DNA of 64,000 nucleotides. Origin: Monoplex corrugatus (lineage: Eukaryota; Mollusca; Gastropoda; Littorinimorpha; Ranellidae). Made by a program: the position numbers and the translations under genes. The first letter of the stretch is position 1. Every line of letters starts with the position of its first letter. The notes below the pieces were generated by a model. The model did no database searches, was not told the origin of the DNA, and worked only from the letters and a program-made list of their open reading frames with translations. Of the stretch, positions 11,396 through 21,839 are shown one piece after another. The DNA lies in assembly GCA_030674185.1 (NCBI GenBank), contig CM060315.1:88569915-88633914 (forward strand), read 5' to 3'.

Positions 11396-13170
11396 TTGTC
11401 CATCTGAATGTTTCCATTGTCCTGGTGGTGTCAGTTAAAACTGTCCTGTTTGCTGTCCATCCTATTGTTTCCATTGTTCTGGTGGTGTCAGTTAAAACTG
11501 TCCTGTTGGCTGTCCATCTGAATGTTTCCATCGTTCTGGTGGTGTCAGTTAAAACTGTCCTGTTGGCTGTCCATTTGAATGTTTCCATTGTTCTGGTGGT
11601 GTCGGTTAAAACTGTCCTGTTTGCTGTCCATCTGAATGTTTCCATTGTTCTGGTGTCGTCGGTTAAAACTGTCCTGTTTGCTGTCCATCTGAATGTTTCC
11701 ATTGTTCTGGTGGTGTCGGTTAAAACTGTCCTGTTTGTTGTCCATCTGAATGTTTCCATCGTTCTGGTGGTGTCAGTTAAAACTGTCCTGTTTGCTGTCC
11801 ATCTGAATGTTTCCATCGTTCTGGTGGTGTCAGTTTAAACTGTCCTGTTTGCTGTCCATCCTATTGTTTCCATTGTTCTGGTGGTGTCAGTTAAAACTGT
11901 CCTGTTTGCTGTTCATCTGGTGGTGTCAGTTAAAACTGTCCTGTTGGCTGTCCATCTGAATGTTCCCATTGTTCTGGTGGTGTCAGTTAAAACTGTCCTG
12001 TTGGCTGTCCATCTGAATGTTTCCATTGTTCTGGTGGTGTCGGTTAAAACTGTCCTGTTTGCTGTTCATCTGGTGGTGTCAGTTAAAACTGTCCTGTTGG
12101 CTGTCCATCTGAATGTTCCCATTGTTCTGGTGGTGTCAGTTAAAACTGTCCTGTTGGCTGTCCATCTGAATGTTCCCATTGTTCTGGTGGTGTCAGTTAA
12201 AACTGTCCTGTTGGCTGTCCATTTGAATGTTCCCATTGTTCTGGTGGTGTCAGTTAAAACTGTCCTGTTTGCTGTTCATCTGAATGTTCCCATTGTTCTG
12301 GTGGTGTCAGTTAAAACTGTCCTGTTGGCTGTTCATCTGAATGTTCCCATCGTTCTGGTGGTGTCAGTTAAAACTGTCCTGTTGGCTGTCCATCTGAATG
12401 TTCCCATTGTTCTGGTGGTGTCAGTTAAAACTGTCCTGTTGGCTGTCCATCTGAATGTTCCCATCGTTCTGGTGGTGTCAGTTAAAACTGTCCTGTTGGC
12501 TGTCCATCTGAATGTTTCCATCGTTCTGGTGGTGTCAGTTAAAACTGTCCTGTTGGCTGTCCATCTGAATGTTTCCATCGTTCTGGTGGTGTCAGTTAAA
12601 ACTGTCCTGTTTGCTGTCCATCTGAATGTTTCCATCGTTCTGGTGGTGTCAGTTAAAACTGTCCTGTTGGCTGTCCATCTGAATGTTTCCATCGTTCTGG
12701 TGGTGTCAGTTAAAACTGTCCTGTTTGCTGTCCATCTGAATGTTCCCATCGTTCTGGTGGTGTCAGTTAAAACTGTCCTGTTGGCTGTCCATCTGAATGT
12801 TTCCATCGTTCTGGTGGTGTCAGTTAAAACTGTCCTGTTGGCTGTCCATCTGAATGTTTCCATCGTTCTGGTGGTGTCAGTTAAAACTGTCCTGTTGGCT
12901 GTCCATCTGAATGTTTCCATCGTTCTGGTGGTGTCAGTTAAAACTGTCCTGTTGGCTGTCCATCTGAATGTTTCCATCGTTCTGGTGGTGTCAGTTAAAA
13001 CTGTCCTGTTGGCTGTCCATCTGAATGTTTCCATCGTTCTGGTGGTGTCAGTTAAAACTGTCCTGTTTGCTGTCCATCTGAATGTTTCCATCGTTCTGGT
13101 GGTGTCAGTTAAAACTGTCCTGTTTGCTGTCCATCTGAATGTTTCCATCGTTCTGGTGGTGTCAGTTTTG
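11385..13170 (+). repeat. 57-bp minisatellite, about 31 copies, SINE-derived
   Basis: The unit runs from GTTAAAACTGTCCTGTTGGC through CATCTGAATGTTTCCATCG to TTCTGGTGGTGTCA. The period is exactly 57 (19 codons), with two shortened units near 11910 and 12070. Because 57 is divisible by 3 and the unit lacks stops, frames stay open for over 400 codons on the plus strand (VSVKTVLLAVHLNVSIVLV) and over 270 on the minus strand (METFRWTANRTVLTDTTRT). I do not regard these as proteins. The unit matches the S3 SINE body. Confidence 0.95.
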
Positions 13171-13194
13171 TTTCATACGCCCCTGCTCCCCTTA

Positions 13195-13300
13195 CAACCA
13201 AGTTCAAATTCAAATTGCTTATAGCCCAGCCGACTACTGGAGCCATATCAGGGCTAACACCACGTCAAAAACAACAACCCGCTTAAGACAAAAGACAGTT
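13195..13300 (-). mobile_element. Fragment of the AGCCCAGCCGAC dispersed repeat (family K)
   Basis: TTGCTTATAGCCCAGCCGAC and GAGCCATATCAGGGCTAACA match the 3' part of the longer copies at 21496, 25766 and 60120. It is a short truncated copy, paired in sequence with 47340-47410. Confidence 0.6.
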
Positions 13301-13331
13301 AAAAAAAACTACGCTCACCATTAACCCTGCA

Positions 13332-13445
13332 AGTTTAAATGCAATTAAAGAAAAACAGCAGTTTAAATGCAATTAAAGAAAAACAGCAGTTTAAATGCAA
13401 TTAAAGAAAAACAGCAGTTTAAATGCAATAAAAGAAAAACAGCCG
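13332..13445. repeat. 28-bp tandem repeat, 4 copies
   Basis: AGTTTAAATGCAATTAAAG plus AAAAACAGC is repeated four times, with the last copy altered. A single unit-like sequence lies at about 47462-47490, next to another family K fragment, so this small array expanded inside a dispersed repeat. Confidence 0.85.
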
Positions 13446-13479
13446 TAAAATCACTTCACGTGCCCCTTCCCCATTACAA

Positions 13480-13640
13480 GATGTTGTGCATGTTGATGGA
13501 GTCTGCCAGATCATTGCTGGCACATCTGGGTGGAGTGTACATGGAACTGCTTCGATATTTAACTCTATTCACACGTGGAATTTTAGCCAAATATTGATAG
13601 AGCTGTGGACTCAAGATCTGATATCTGGAGTTCAACCCCA
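13480..13640. mobile_element. Diverged S3 SINE fragments
   Basis: CTGCCAGATCATTGCTGGCA and GGGTGGAGTGTACATGGAA match the distal body of the SINE at 18335-18600. The stretch ACTCAAGATCTGATATCTGG with GAGTTCAACCCC resembles its head and B box. The order of parts suggests two partial copies back to back. Confidence 0.5.
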
Positions 13641-13890
13641 ACATCATCATCATCATCATCATGTGCCTTGCCAATCGCGTTGGCGATCATGGCCCTCCAT
13701 ATGAATCTATCCCTTGTCGCTGCAAGCACATCTTCCACCCTCTCTGTCTTCAGCCACCCTGTAAGTCCAATATTTTCTCCCTGGGTCTACCTGGTGTTCT
13801 GTTGTAACCAGGTGCTCTGATTCCCCTTTCCTCATAAAATGGCCTATAAATGTTGCTTGTCTTTTCCGAATCTTCCTTATCAATGATCTT
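13640..13890 (-). pseudogene. RTE-like LINE ORF2 C-terminus with (ATG)n tail
   Basis: The minus strand gives FKKIIDKEDSEKTSNIYRPF, then GRPREKILD and the WRAMIANAIGKAH-like end, in shifting frames. The last part is followed by a CAT/ATG trinucleotide tail at 13642-13661. The REKILDGLAEWLK-type terminus is shared with 19381, 47092 and 63768. It is dead through frameshifts. Confidence 0.65.
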
Positions 13891-13949
13891 CTTGAACATA
13901 CAATAACAACAACAAAACAAACAAACAAAACCCCCCACACCCCAACCTT

Positions 13950-14190
13950 CAACATTAAAAACTGGCCTGTTCGCTGCCCAGCTTATTGTTTCCATCAATC
14001 TGGCGTTGACAGTTTAGTGTTTCAAAAGTCCCTTTCCCCCTCCTCCCAATTTCTACACCTTACCAGCGCATAGGGTTTTGCGCAGGCTTAGGGAGTCTGC
14101 CAGATAATTTGCCGGCAGATTTGGGTGGAGCACATATGGAATTGTCCGAGTGTGATGAATCCCTCTTGAACAAACCCCAAACCTGAAAAC
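13950..14190 (+). mobile_element. S3-family SINE body fragment
   Basis: ACATTAAAAACTGGCCTGTT, GCTGCCCAGCTTATTGTTTC and then GGAGTCTGCCAGATAATTTG and TTTGGGTGGAGCACATATGG align in order with the minus-strand SINE at 18335-18600. The tRNA-like head is missing. Confidence 0.6.
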
Positions 14191-14204
14191 ACCCAGCAAG
14201 CACA

Positions 14205-14310
14205 CAAACGATCGGCCCAGTAAACAAGTGGTTAGGACACCAGCTTATGAATTCCAAGGTCTCGGTTCGAACCCTCTTGGGCACCGCTTGATGGGTAAGA
14301 CATTGCTCAA
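14205..14310 (+). mobile_element. tRNA-like SINE head
   Basis: GTGGTTAGGACACCAGC (A-box region) and TCTCGGTTCGAACCCTC (B box GGTTCGAACCC) are about 35 bp apart, as in tRNA-derived SINEs. The sequence after it is A/C-rich with no conserved body recognised. No cloverleaf with acceptor pairing was found, so this is not called as a tRNA gene. Confidence 0.55.
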
Positions 14311-14665
14311 AATGAAAAACGACAAACCCCACAAACCAACCTCAACAAACAAACAAACAAACAAACAAGCAAACAAGCGAACAAAAAACCCCAAACAAAC
14401 AGACAAACAAACAAAAATCCTGACAGCAACAACAACAAAACCCCAACAACCTACGCCAGAATATGACTGCTTTACTGGTAAAGTAACGAAACAATCATAC
14501 GCCTAAAAATCCACTCAAACATTTGAGCGCACATGAGATCTGTAACCTATGAATACGAACAGACCAAAAAAAAAAGAAAAAAAAAGAAAAAGAAATGTCA
14601 CTTATGTGCTGCACACATTACTGATCTCTCCACGCGCTCTTTGACCCCTACTGACAACACATCTC
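14311..14665. other. Gene-free A/C-rich segment
   Basis: AAAC-type simple sequence at about 14340-14450, an A-run near 14565-14600, and otherwise unremarkable sequence. Confidence 0.5.
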
Positions 14666-14669
14666 CACA

Positions 14670-15230
14670 GAGTAATTATTATTACTATTATTGTTATCAT
14701 TATCATTATTAATATTATTGTCTAAAACCCAACCGACAGTGCAGAGCAATATCAGGACTATAACCACCTCAAAATCTATGCAACACCTCAATGACCCTGA
14801 CAATTGGAAAAAAAAACAACAACCTGGAAACTAAAATAAAGTAGGGCCTACACATGTCAATGCACTAGCGCATAATTTTATTATCTAAGGATATGCCTCT
14901 GGCTTTGACCATTCCGCCCAATTCACCATCAAAGGGTGTAAAAAACATACATGAATACAAACGTAAATATAACTAAGGACACTTAAAAAATAATAAAACC
15001 GGTAAAAATTATCTGAAATTGCTTCTGCTCATCACATAAAGTTTTATAGAACACACACAGACGAATGATCCAAATGATAGGAAGAAATGACAGACAGCAA
15101 AGGAACAAGGAAAAAACAAAGAGTGACAGCAAAGAGGAAATTTTTAGCACAGAATTTCCATAAGGTGGGGATACTATTTATACTGAAAGAGCCCCTGGCA
15201 TCCCAACAGTCGTCCACAGAATAAAGACAG
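14670..15230 (-). mobile_element. Family K retroposon copy
   Basis: The left end is an ATT microsatellite tail followed by AAACCCAACCGACAGTGCAG. The body includes TTTGACCATTCCGCCCAATT and the right portion CAGAATTTCCATAAGGTGG and AAGAGCCCCTGGCATCCC. These are shared with 25978-26560 and 60120-60790. Reading on the minus strand, the microsatellite would be the 3' tail. The copy runs straight into the A-rich array that follows. Confidence 0.65.
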
Positions 15231-17275
15231 ACAGAAACCCAAAGGAGAGGTCTACAGAAAAAAAAAAAAGACAGAAACCCAAAGGAGAGGTCTACAGAAA
15301 AAAAAAAAAGACAGAAACCCAAAGGAGAGGTCTACAGAAAAAAAAAAAAGACAGAAACCCAAAGGAGAGGTCTACAGAAAAAAAAAAAAAGACAGAAACC
15401 CAAAGGAGAGGTCTACAGAAAAAAAAAAAAAGACAGAAACCCAAAGGAGAGGTCTACAGAAAAAAAAAAAAGACAGAAACCCAAAGGAGAGGTCTACAGA
15501 AAAAAAAAGAAGACAGAAACCCAAAGGTTCATAGAAAAAAAAAGAAACCCAAAGGAGAAGTCTACAGAAAAAAAAAGACAGAAACCCAAAGGTTCATAGA
15601 AACAAAAAGACAGAAACCCAAAGGAGAGGTCTACAGAAAAAAAAAAGACAGAAACCCAAAGGAGAAGTCTACAGAAAAAAAAAGACAGAAACCCAAAGGA
15701 GAGGTCTACAGAAAAAAAAAAGACAGAAACCCAAAGGAGAGGTCTACAGAAAAAAAAAGACAGAAACCCAAAGAAGGTTCATAGAAAAAAAAAGACAGAA
15801 ACCCAAAAGAGAAGTCTACAGGAAAAAAAAAGACAGAAACCCAAAAGAGAGGTCTACAGAAAAAAAAAGACAGAAACCCAAAAGAGGTCTACAGAAAAAA
15901 AAAAGAAACCCAAAAGAGAGGTCCACAGAAAAAAAAAAGAAACCCAAAAGAGAGGTCTACAGAAAAAAAAGAAACCCAAAAGAGAGGTCTACAGAAAAAA
16001 AGAAACCAAAAGAGAGGTCTACAGAAAAAAAAAAGAAACCCAAAAGAGAGGTCTACAGAAAAAAAAAAAAGACAGAAACCCAAAGGAGAGGTCTACAGAA
16101 AAAAAAAAAGACAGAAACCCAAAGGAGAGGTCTACAGAAAAAAAAAGAAGACAGAAACCCAAAGGAGAGGTCTACAGAAAAAAAAAAAGACAGAAACCCA
16201 AAGAGAGGTCCACAGTAAAAAAAAAGAAAAAAAAAAGACAGAAACCCAAAGGTTCATAGAAAAAAAAAAGAAACCCAAAGGAGAAGTCTACAGAAAAAAA
16301 AAGACAGAAACCCAAAGGTTCATAGAAAAAAAAAGACAGAAACCCAAAGGAGAGGTCTACAGAAAAAAAAAAGACAGAAACCCAAAGGAGAAGTCTACAG
16401 AAAAAAAAGACAGAAACCCAAAGGAGAGGTCTACAGAAAAAAAAAAGACAGAAACCCAAAGGAGAGGTCTACAGAAAAAAAAAGACAGAAACCCAAAGAA
16501 GGTTCATAGAAAAAAAAAGACAGAAACCCAAAAGAGAAGTCTACAGGAAAAAAAAAAGACAGAAACCCAAAAGAGAGGTCTACAGAAAAAAAAAGACAGA
16601 AACCCAAAAGAGGTCTACAGAAAAAAAAAGAAACCCAAAAGAGAGGTCCACAGAAAAAAAAAGAAACCCAAAAGAGAGGTCTACAGAAAAAAAGAAACCC
16701 AAAAGAGAGGTCTACAGAAAAAAAGAAACCCAAAAGAGAGGTCTACAGAAAAAAAAAAGAAACCCAAAAGAGAGGTCTACAGAAAAAAAAAGAAACCCAA
16801 AGGAGAGGTCTACAGAAAAAAAAAAACCCAAAGGAGAGGTCCACAGAAAAAAAAGAAACCCAAAGGAGAGGTCTACAGAAAAAAAAAAAAAACCCAAAAG
16901 AGAGGTCTACAGAAAAAAAAAGAAACCCAAAAGAGAGGTCTACAGAAAAAAATAAACCCCAAAGAGAGGTCTACAGAAAAAAAAAGAAACCCAAAAGAGA
17001 GGTCTACAGAAAAAAAAAAACCCAAAAGAGAGGTCTACAGAAAAAAAAGAAACCAAAGGAGAGGTCCACAGAAAAAAAAAGAAACCCAAAGGAGAGGTCC
17101 ACAGAAAAAAAAAGAAACCCAAAGGAGAGGTCTACAGAAAAAAAGACAAACCCAAAAAGAGAGGTCCACACACACAAAAAAAGACAGAAACCCAAAGGAA
17201 AGGTCCACAGAATAAACACAGACAGAAACCCAAAGGAAAGGTCCACGGGAAAAAAAAGACAGAAACCCAAAGTAT
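15215..17275. repeat. A-rich ~35-40-bp minisatellite, about 55 copies
   Basis: The unit is GACAGAAACCCAAAGGAGAG, GTCTACAG and an A-run of 7-13. Variant units carry GGTTCATAG or lack GACAG. A block at about 15500-16020 recurs with the same order of variants at 16230-16740, pointing to a higher-order duplication of about 720 bp. Phe-rich minus-strand frames are artefacts. The first unit abuts the family K copy. Confidence 0.92.
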
Positions 17276-17279
17276 CATT

Positions 17280-17750
17280 TCAACAGCTCATCAAATTTAT
17301 TCTCTCATACATCACAACGGCAACCCATCACTCACACACGTGTGTACATTAAGTTTCAACTGATTATGGGATTGGTTTAACACATGCATTTCTCGGCTAC
17401 AGTGCCTCAAAAACCAACACATCATGACACAGACAGATATGTTCATAAATAAAACGGGTCAGTGACATACAAAAGAACTCATATAAATTAATATGCATTT
17501 TGAATGAAAAATCGATTTCATGGGAAGGGCTTAGGTGGAAACGAACATGAACTCATCAACGTGAACGCAAACTGATGTTTGACCAGTACGGAGGAAGAAA
17601 TGGTTCAATATTGGCTATGGTTATTTTGCTTTGATTTGGCTTTCCCAGTTTCTGCACCATTCCTCTCATGTCTCACTACCCCCATGCCACCATTTCGGCT
17701 TTCAAACACACCACAACAAGTGTGACTGCCCACGTTCAAGCAAACATGAA
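17280..17750. other. Gene-free segment
   Basis: Mixed AT-rich sequence with no exon, TIR or tRNA-like box that I can support. Confidence 0.4.
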
Positions 17751-17754
17751 CCAG

Positions 17755-18200
17755 AAAAAACAGGAAAAAAAACAACAAAAGAATAAGAAGCGTATTTAAT
17801 ACAAGACAAGACAGGCGCAAATTTTCGGCCAACTGGCCTTTGTCAAGCGTAAGATCACAAACAAACAAACGCTAGATACAAAAATTAGGAGAAAAAGACT
17901 GAAACTTTCCTGCTGCTCTGTCCAGTGTGAGAAAAGAAATAAAATGACTAAAATGACATCGTAATGTGTTTTTGTCAGTTTATTCATAATGTGTTATAGT
18001 CAGTTTATTCCTTTTCTCACACTGGAAGGAGCAGCAGGGAAGTTTCAGTCTTTTTCTCCTAATTTTTGTATCTGGTGTTTGTTTGTTTGTGATCTTACGC
18101 TTGACAAATGGCCGAAAATTTGCGCCTGTCTTGTCTGGTTGTATTAAATACGCGTTCTTATTCTTTTTCCGTGATTTTTTTTTTTCTGGTTCAAACACAC
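17755..18200. repeat. ~210-bp inverted repeat with a short spacer
   Basis: The left arm (about 17755-17975) and right arm (about 17985-18200) are reverse complements. Both carry GACAAGACAGGCGCAAATTTT / AAAATTTGCGCC-type ends, the block with GGCCAACTGGCC, TAGGAGAAAAAGACTGAAAC and TCACACTGGA. A third single copy lies at 56140-56430. The phrase CTTGACAAAGGCCAGTTGGCCGAA resembles sequence common at the 3' ends of Penelope-like elements, but no ORF is attached here. Confidence 0.75.
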
Positions 18201-18334
18201 CTCCAATCGAATTTTGAGACCATCATGAGAACAGAGCAGAAAGGGCCACAGAATCTGGGACAGTTCTTGACAATGTTATGATAGTCATTGTACTACGGAG
18301 TTACCTGGAGTTACTAGAGTTATTTCAAGAGGGA

Positions 18335-18600
18335 TTCACTGCGCTCGGACAGCTCCATACGCCACCACCCAAATCCGCCAGCAATTATCTGACAGATTTC
18401 TGAGCCTGCACAAAACTTATGCGCTGGAAAGGTCTTGAAATGGGGAAAGAGAAGAAGGGATCTATCAAACACTAAGCTGGAACCACCAGAATGATGGAAA
18501 CAGTAAGATGGGCAGCCAACAGGCCAGTTTTTAATGTTGCGGGCTGGGATCGAACTCGAGATATCAGATCTTGAGTCCATGTTGCGGAACTCAATTTCGG
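18335..18600 (-). mobile_element. S3-family tRNA-derived SINE
   Basis: On the minus strand the order is ATATCTCGAGTTCGATCCC (B box), CAACATTAAAAACTGGCC, TTGGCTGCCCATCTTACTG, TTCTGGTGGTTCC, then CTGTCAGATAATTGCTGGCG and GGGTGGTGGCGTATGGAGC. This is the most complete member of the family that seeded the 57-bp minisatellite. Confidence 0.7.
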
Positions 18601-19134
18601 GTTGAGACTTGTGTGACAGGTCTGTACTCTATGCTAATTTTCTTTACATGACCTGTGTTAACCTGGTCTGAGAGATACAGACACCTGGCGTGTTGGTCAG
18701 GATATCTAAACAACACGTCAACGACACGTCATGAAATGGATGAAATTTGAGTAAGTGGTCCCAGTTTTTCCAACAAGCCCACAGCATCACAGTACCAATT
18801 GTTGAAAAGAAAAGAAAAAGGAAATATAAGAGAGTCTGGCAGCGTGCTCCCCTGGAAATTTGTTTTAGGGATTAAAATCTCTCTAATCTGGCGCATTTTG
18901 AGACATCATATCAAATTTTTTAGTGCTCAGAAAAAAAGTATGTTCTGCATTATTTAATTTCTACACATGCACATATTAAATCACAAACCATCAAACTTAC
19001 TCTACTCCCAAAAAGAAGCTGGATGTGGATTTACCAAGTGAAGGGCTTATGTAGTCAGAGAAAATGTATTCTTTTTGCTGCCCAAATCCGTGGATCCGAG
19101 GAGAATTGCTAACCATGAGCAAGCTAAACTCAGG
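18601..19134. other. Gene-free segment
   Basis: Sequence of mixed composition between a SINE and the inverted-repeat element. No ORF above background, no RNA gene and no repeat is recognised. Confidence 0.4.
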
Positions 19135-19136
19135 TA

Positions 19137-20535
19137 TGAGTCAATTACAGTGGAAAAATCCCTCAATAATGGTTGAAGCGTCTCCCCATAATGGTTGAAA
19201 AATCCCTCAATAATGGTTAGAAAAAAACCTGATTAATGGTTGAAAATCCCCCAATAATGGTTGAAAAATCCTCTCAATAATGGTTGAAAATCCCTCAATA
19301 ATGGAAAACTCCCTCAGTAATGATTGAAAAATTCCTCATTAACTGACTGACTGAAAAATCCCCTAAATAATGGTTGAAAATGGGAGGAAATGTTGGACGG
19401 ACTTGTAGGGTGGCTGAGGACATAGAGGGTGGAAGATGTGCTTGTGGCAACAAGGGATAGATACATATGGAGGGCCATGATCGCCAACGCTACGCAGCAG
19501 GGCACATGATGATGAATGGCTGAAAATCCCTCAATAATAGTAAAAAAAAAATAATTATATTTTAAAATCCTGCAATGATTTGACTGATGGGAAGTTTGAA
19601 TCCACGACCTCCCAGCCAGTATTCTGGTGTGCTAACTACAGTGAACTTTGGTGTCTAAAACTTGTAAAGATGATTGACGGAGAGCATTCAGAACTGACAG
19701 AGCGTTAGCACCGACAGACAAATGCATCCAACCACAGGAACATGATTTCAATTCAAGCTGAGTTCCAAGGATGAAGCGGAAGGGCAAGGCAACATACACA
19801 TTTAGAAAACTAGTTTGGCCCTCAGATTGGCAACTGGATCAGAATTAAAACTTTGTGTTTCAATCGAAATGAAAGCCATAATAACGGAATAAACATGGAG
19901 GCAAAGTAACATTCTTCTTCTGCAGGCAAAAGCTCCTGTCAGCACTCCCTTTCTAAATACAAAAATGTATACAAACCAACCTAAATAGTGGAGGGAACGG
20001 AGCTTTGTATGTATGAACGTTCTGGCTGGGAGGTCGTGGAATCAAACTCCCATCAGTCAAATTATTGCGAGATTTTTCTACCGTTATTGATGGATTTTTC
20101 ATCCATTATTGGTTATTTCCCCCCCAATCATTATTGAGGTGTTTTTCAACCATTATGGAGGGATTTTTCAATCATTATTGAGTTTTTTCCCAACCATTAT
20201 TAAGGATTTTTGCAACCATTACTGAGGGATTTTTCAGCCATTATGGAGGGATTTTCCAACCATTATTGACGGAATTTTCAATCATTATTGAGTTTTTTTG
20301 CCAACCATTATTGAAGGACGTTTCCAACCATTATTGAGGGATTTTTCAACCATTACTGAGCGATTTTTCAACCATTATTGAGGGGCTTTTCAACCATTAC
20401 TGAGGGATTTCCCAACCATTATTGAGGGGCTTTTCAACCATTATTGAAGTTTTTCAACTATTGTTAGGGATCTTTCAACCATTATTGAGGTTTTCCCAAC
20501 CATTATTGAGGGATTTTTCAACTGTAATTGACTCA
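19137..20535. mobile_element. 1.4-kb inverted-repeat DNA element with TA flanks
   Basis: The ends are TGAGTCAATTACAG (19137) and CTGTAATTGACTCA (to 20535), perfect inverted repeats. Each is bordered by TA (19135-19136, 20536-20537). Each long arm (about 19137-19625 and 20010-20535) is mostly tandem copies of a ~21-bp unit CCCTCAATAATGGTTGAAAAA. The inner arm ends also pair: GACTGATGGGAAGTTTGAAT, and on the other side CTCCCATCAGTC. No transposase is visible, so it is non-autonomous. TA flanks suggest Tc1/mariner-type or similar target use; this is an inference. Confidence 0.75.
19381..19516 (+). pseudogene. RTE-like LINE 3' end inserted in the inverted-repeat element
   Basis: Encodes the WRAMIANATQQGT-like terminus plus an ATG tail (CATGATGATGAATGG), homologous to 47092-47312. 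It lies in the left arm only, so it inserted after the inverted repeat formed. Confidence 0.6.
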
Positions 20536-20537
20536 TA

Positions 20538-20774
20538 TGTCTCACCTTAAAGGCAGTCATAATTTGTCTTCGGGGAGCCAATTAGAATAATGTGGAAGAA
20601 ATACAGGTGAATGATCTGGAAGGCAGAAATAAGAAATATTCTTGTGAGGACAAGACAGCACGACAGGAAAGAGGAGCATCTAACTACACGAATGATAAAG
20701 GAAAACTAGACAAGTTCCTGTGGTTCCCCAGCAGGAGGAGACCTTCATTTCCGCATCTGCGGTACTTCACTGCA
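20538..20774. other. Gene-free segment
   Basis: No feature beyond a short purine-rich stretch. Confidence 0.4.
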
Positions 20775-20778
20775 TTAA

Positions 20779-20918
20779 CCTTTTGACTCCCTCACCCTAT
20801 CCACCAACTGCAAAAACTTCCCGCAGGTGAGGGAGTCAAAGGGTTAAGTTTTTGCTTTGCTTTGCTAGCTTGGTTGACAATGCAGGATGCTGGTGTACAG
20901 GGTGCGGGAGTCAGAGGG
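20779..20918. mobile_element. Palindromic TTAA MITE, internally shortened
   Basis: Flanked by TTAA at 20775-20778 and 20919-20922. The left end has CCTTTTGACTCC and the right end GGGAGTCAGAGGG. Its inner palindrome is reduced to one side, with an internal GGGAGTCAAAGGGTTAAG. Confidence 0.8.
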
Positions 20919-20922
20919 TTAA

Positions 20923-21495
20923 AACATCACCTTTAAGAAAGCTTGTGTATGGTCATGACATTACTAAAACGTGTAGATCGAGCATTCAATTCAGTATAAA
21001 CCTACATGTACTTTGTGGACAGGGAGGTCGCAGAGAGATGAGTAATAATGTTTAAAAATGAATTAACTTCAGACAATGAAAAAACATTTTTGTCAGTACA
21101 ATGTGATATCCAAACAGTGTTTACTCATATCACTAAAGAATGTCATGAATAATCACATGATTTGCATGAATTCAAGTATATCTATCCTAGGTTTGGGGTT
21201 AAGGTTTGGGGTTAAAGGTGAATGATAACCCTTGCAAATAAATAAACTCCAGTGAATAAAAAGAAACTCTCGTGACTCAATACAAACGAAACTGTACGAC
21301 GTGACATGAAAACGTGGTATGATTATTGGAACAGGTTCTGAATACTGCTAACATTTGTTTATTGGTATTTATGGAGGGTGTGGTAGGGATGAGTGACTTT
21401 CATACAGACAGCAAGACTCAAAACACTCGTGTATGACAGTGTAGGCCTACTTTGTGTCACGTGACCAGGCAATGAATGACATGGCTTAGGTCTGG
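20923..21495. other. Gene-free segment
   Basis: AT-rich single-copy sequence with a short direct repeat GGTTTGGGGTTAA near 21190-21210. Nothing else can be supported. Confidence 0.4.
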
Positions 21496-21740
21496 GATTG
21501 TTATTGTTATTGTTGTTTAAAGCCCAGCCGACTGTATGGAGCCATGTCAGGGCTATAACCGTTTCAAAACATACAAAACTTCAACAGGAAAAAAAAAAAA
21601 AAGAAAATATTAAGTACACATATCAATGCATTCGTGCACATAACCTGAGGACATGCCCCTGGCGTTGACCACTCCGTCCAATTTATCGCACAGGGGATTT
21701 AAAAAACTCACCCTACCAAAGTCAAAAGATATTCTGAACA
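21496..21740 (-). mobile_element. Family K retroposon fragment (empty MITE site)
   Basis: A GTTATT tail, TTGTTGTTTAAAGCCCAGCC and GAGCCATGTCAGGGCTATAA identify the family. Its TTAA at 21517-21520 is uninterrupted and is the paralogous empty site for the MITE inserted at 25797-25977. The copy is truncated at about 21715. Confidence 0.75.
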
Positions 21741-21839
21741 AATGTGCCCTTCAGTACACCGCTGTCACCTTTGACTTTGACCTGCGACTTCCTTCCCTTA
21801 AACCATGACAGAAGTCCTTTGATCTTTACATGCTGAATA

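Noticed and set aside
11881..13224. 447-codon plus-strand frame and the 271-codon minus-strand frame at 12333-13148
   Set aside because: Both are perfect products of the 57-bp minisatellite, open on both strands, with no other domain or promoter. A SINE origin of the unit explains them.
14205..14310. tRNA gene candidate with good A and B boxes
   Set aside because: No acceptor-stem pairing or complete cloverleaf could be made; the context and similar heads elsewhere indicate SINEs. The same applies to 47811, 50694 and 8905.
15044..17270. Phe-rich minus-strand frames (FFFSVDLSFGFL) suggesting membrane proteins
   Set aside because: Translation of the A-rich 40-bp array; indels shift frames every few units.
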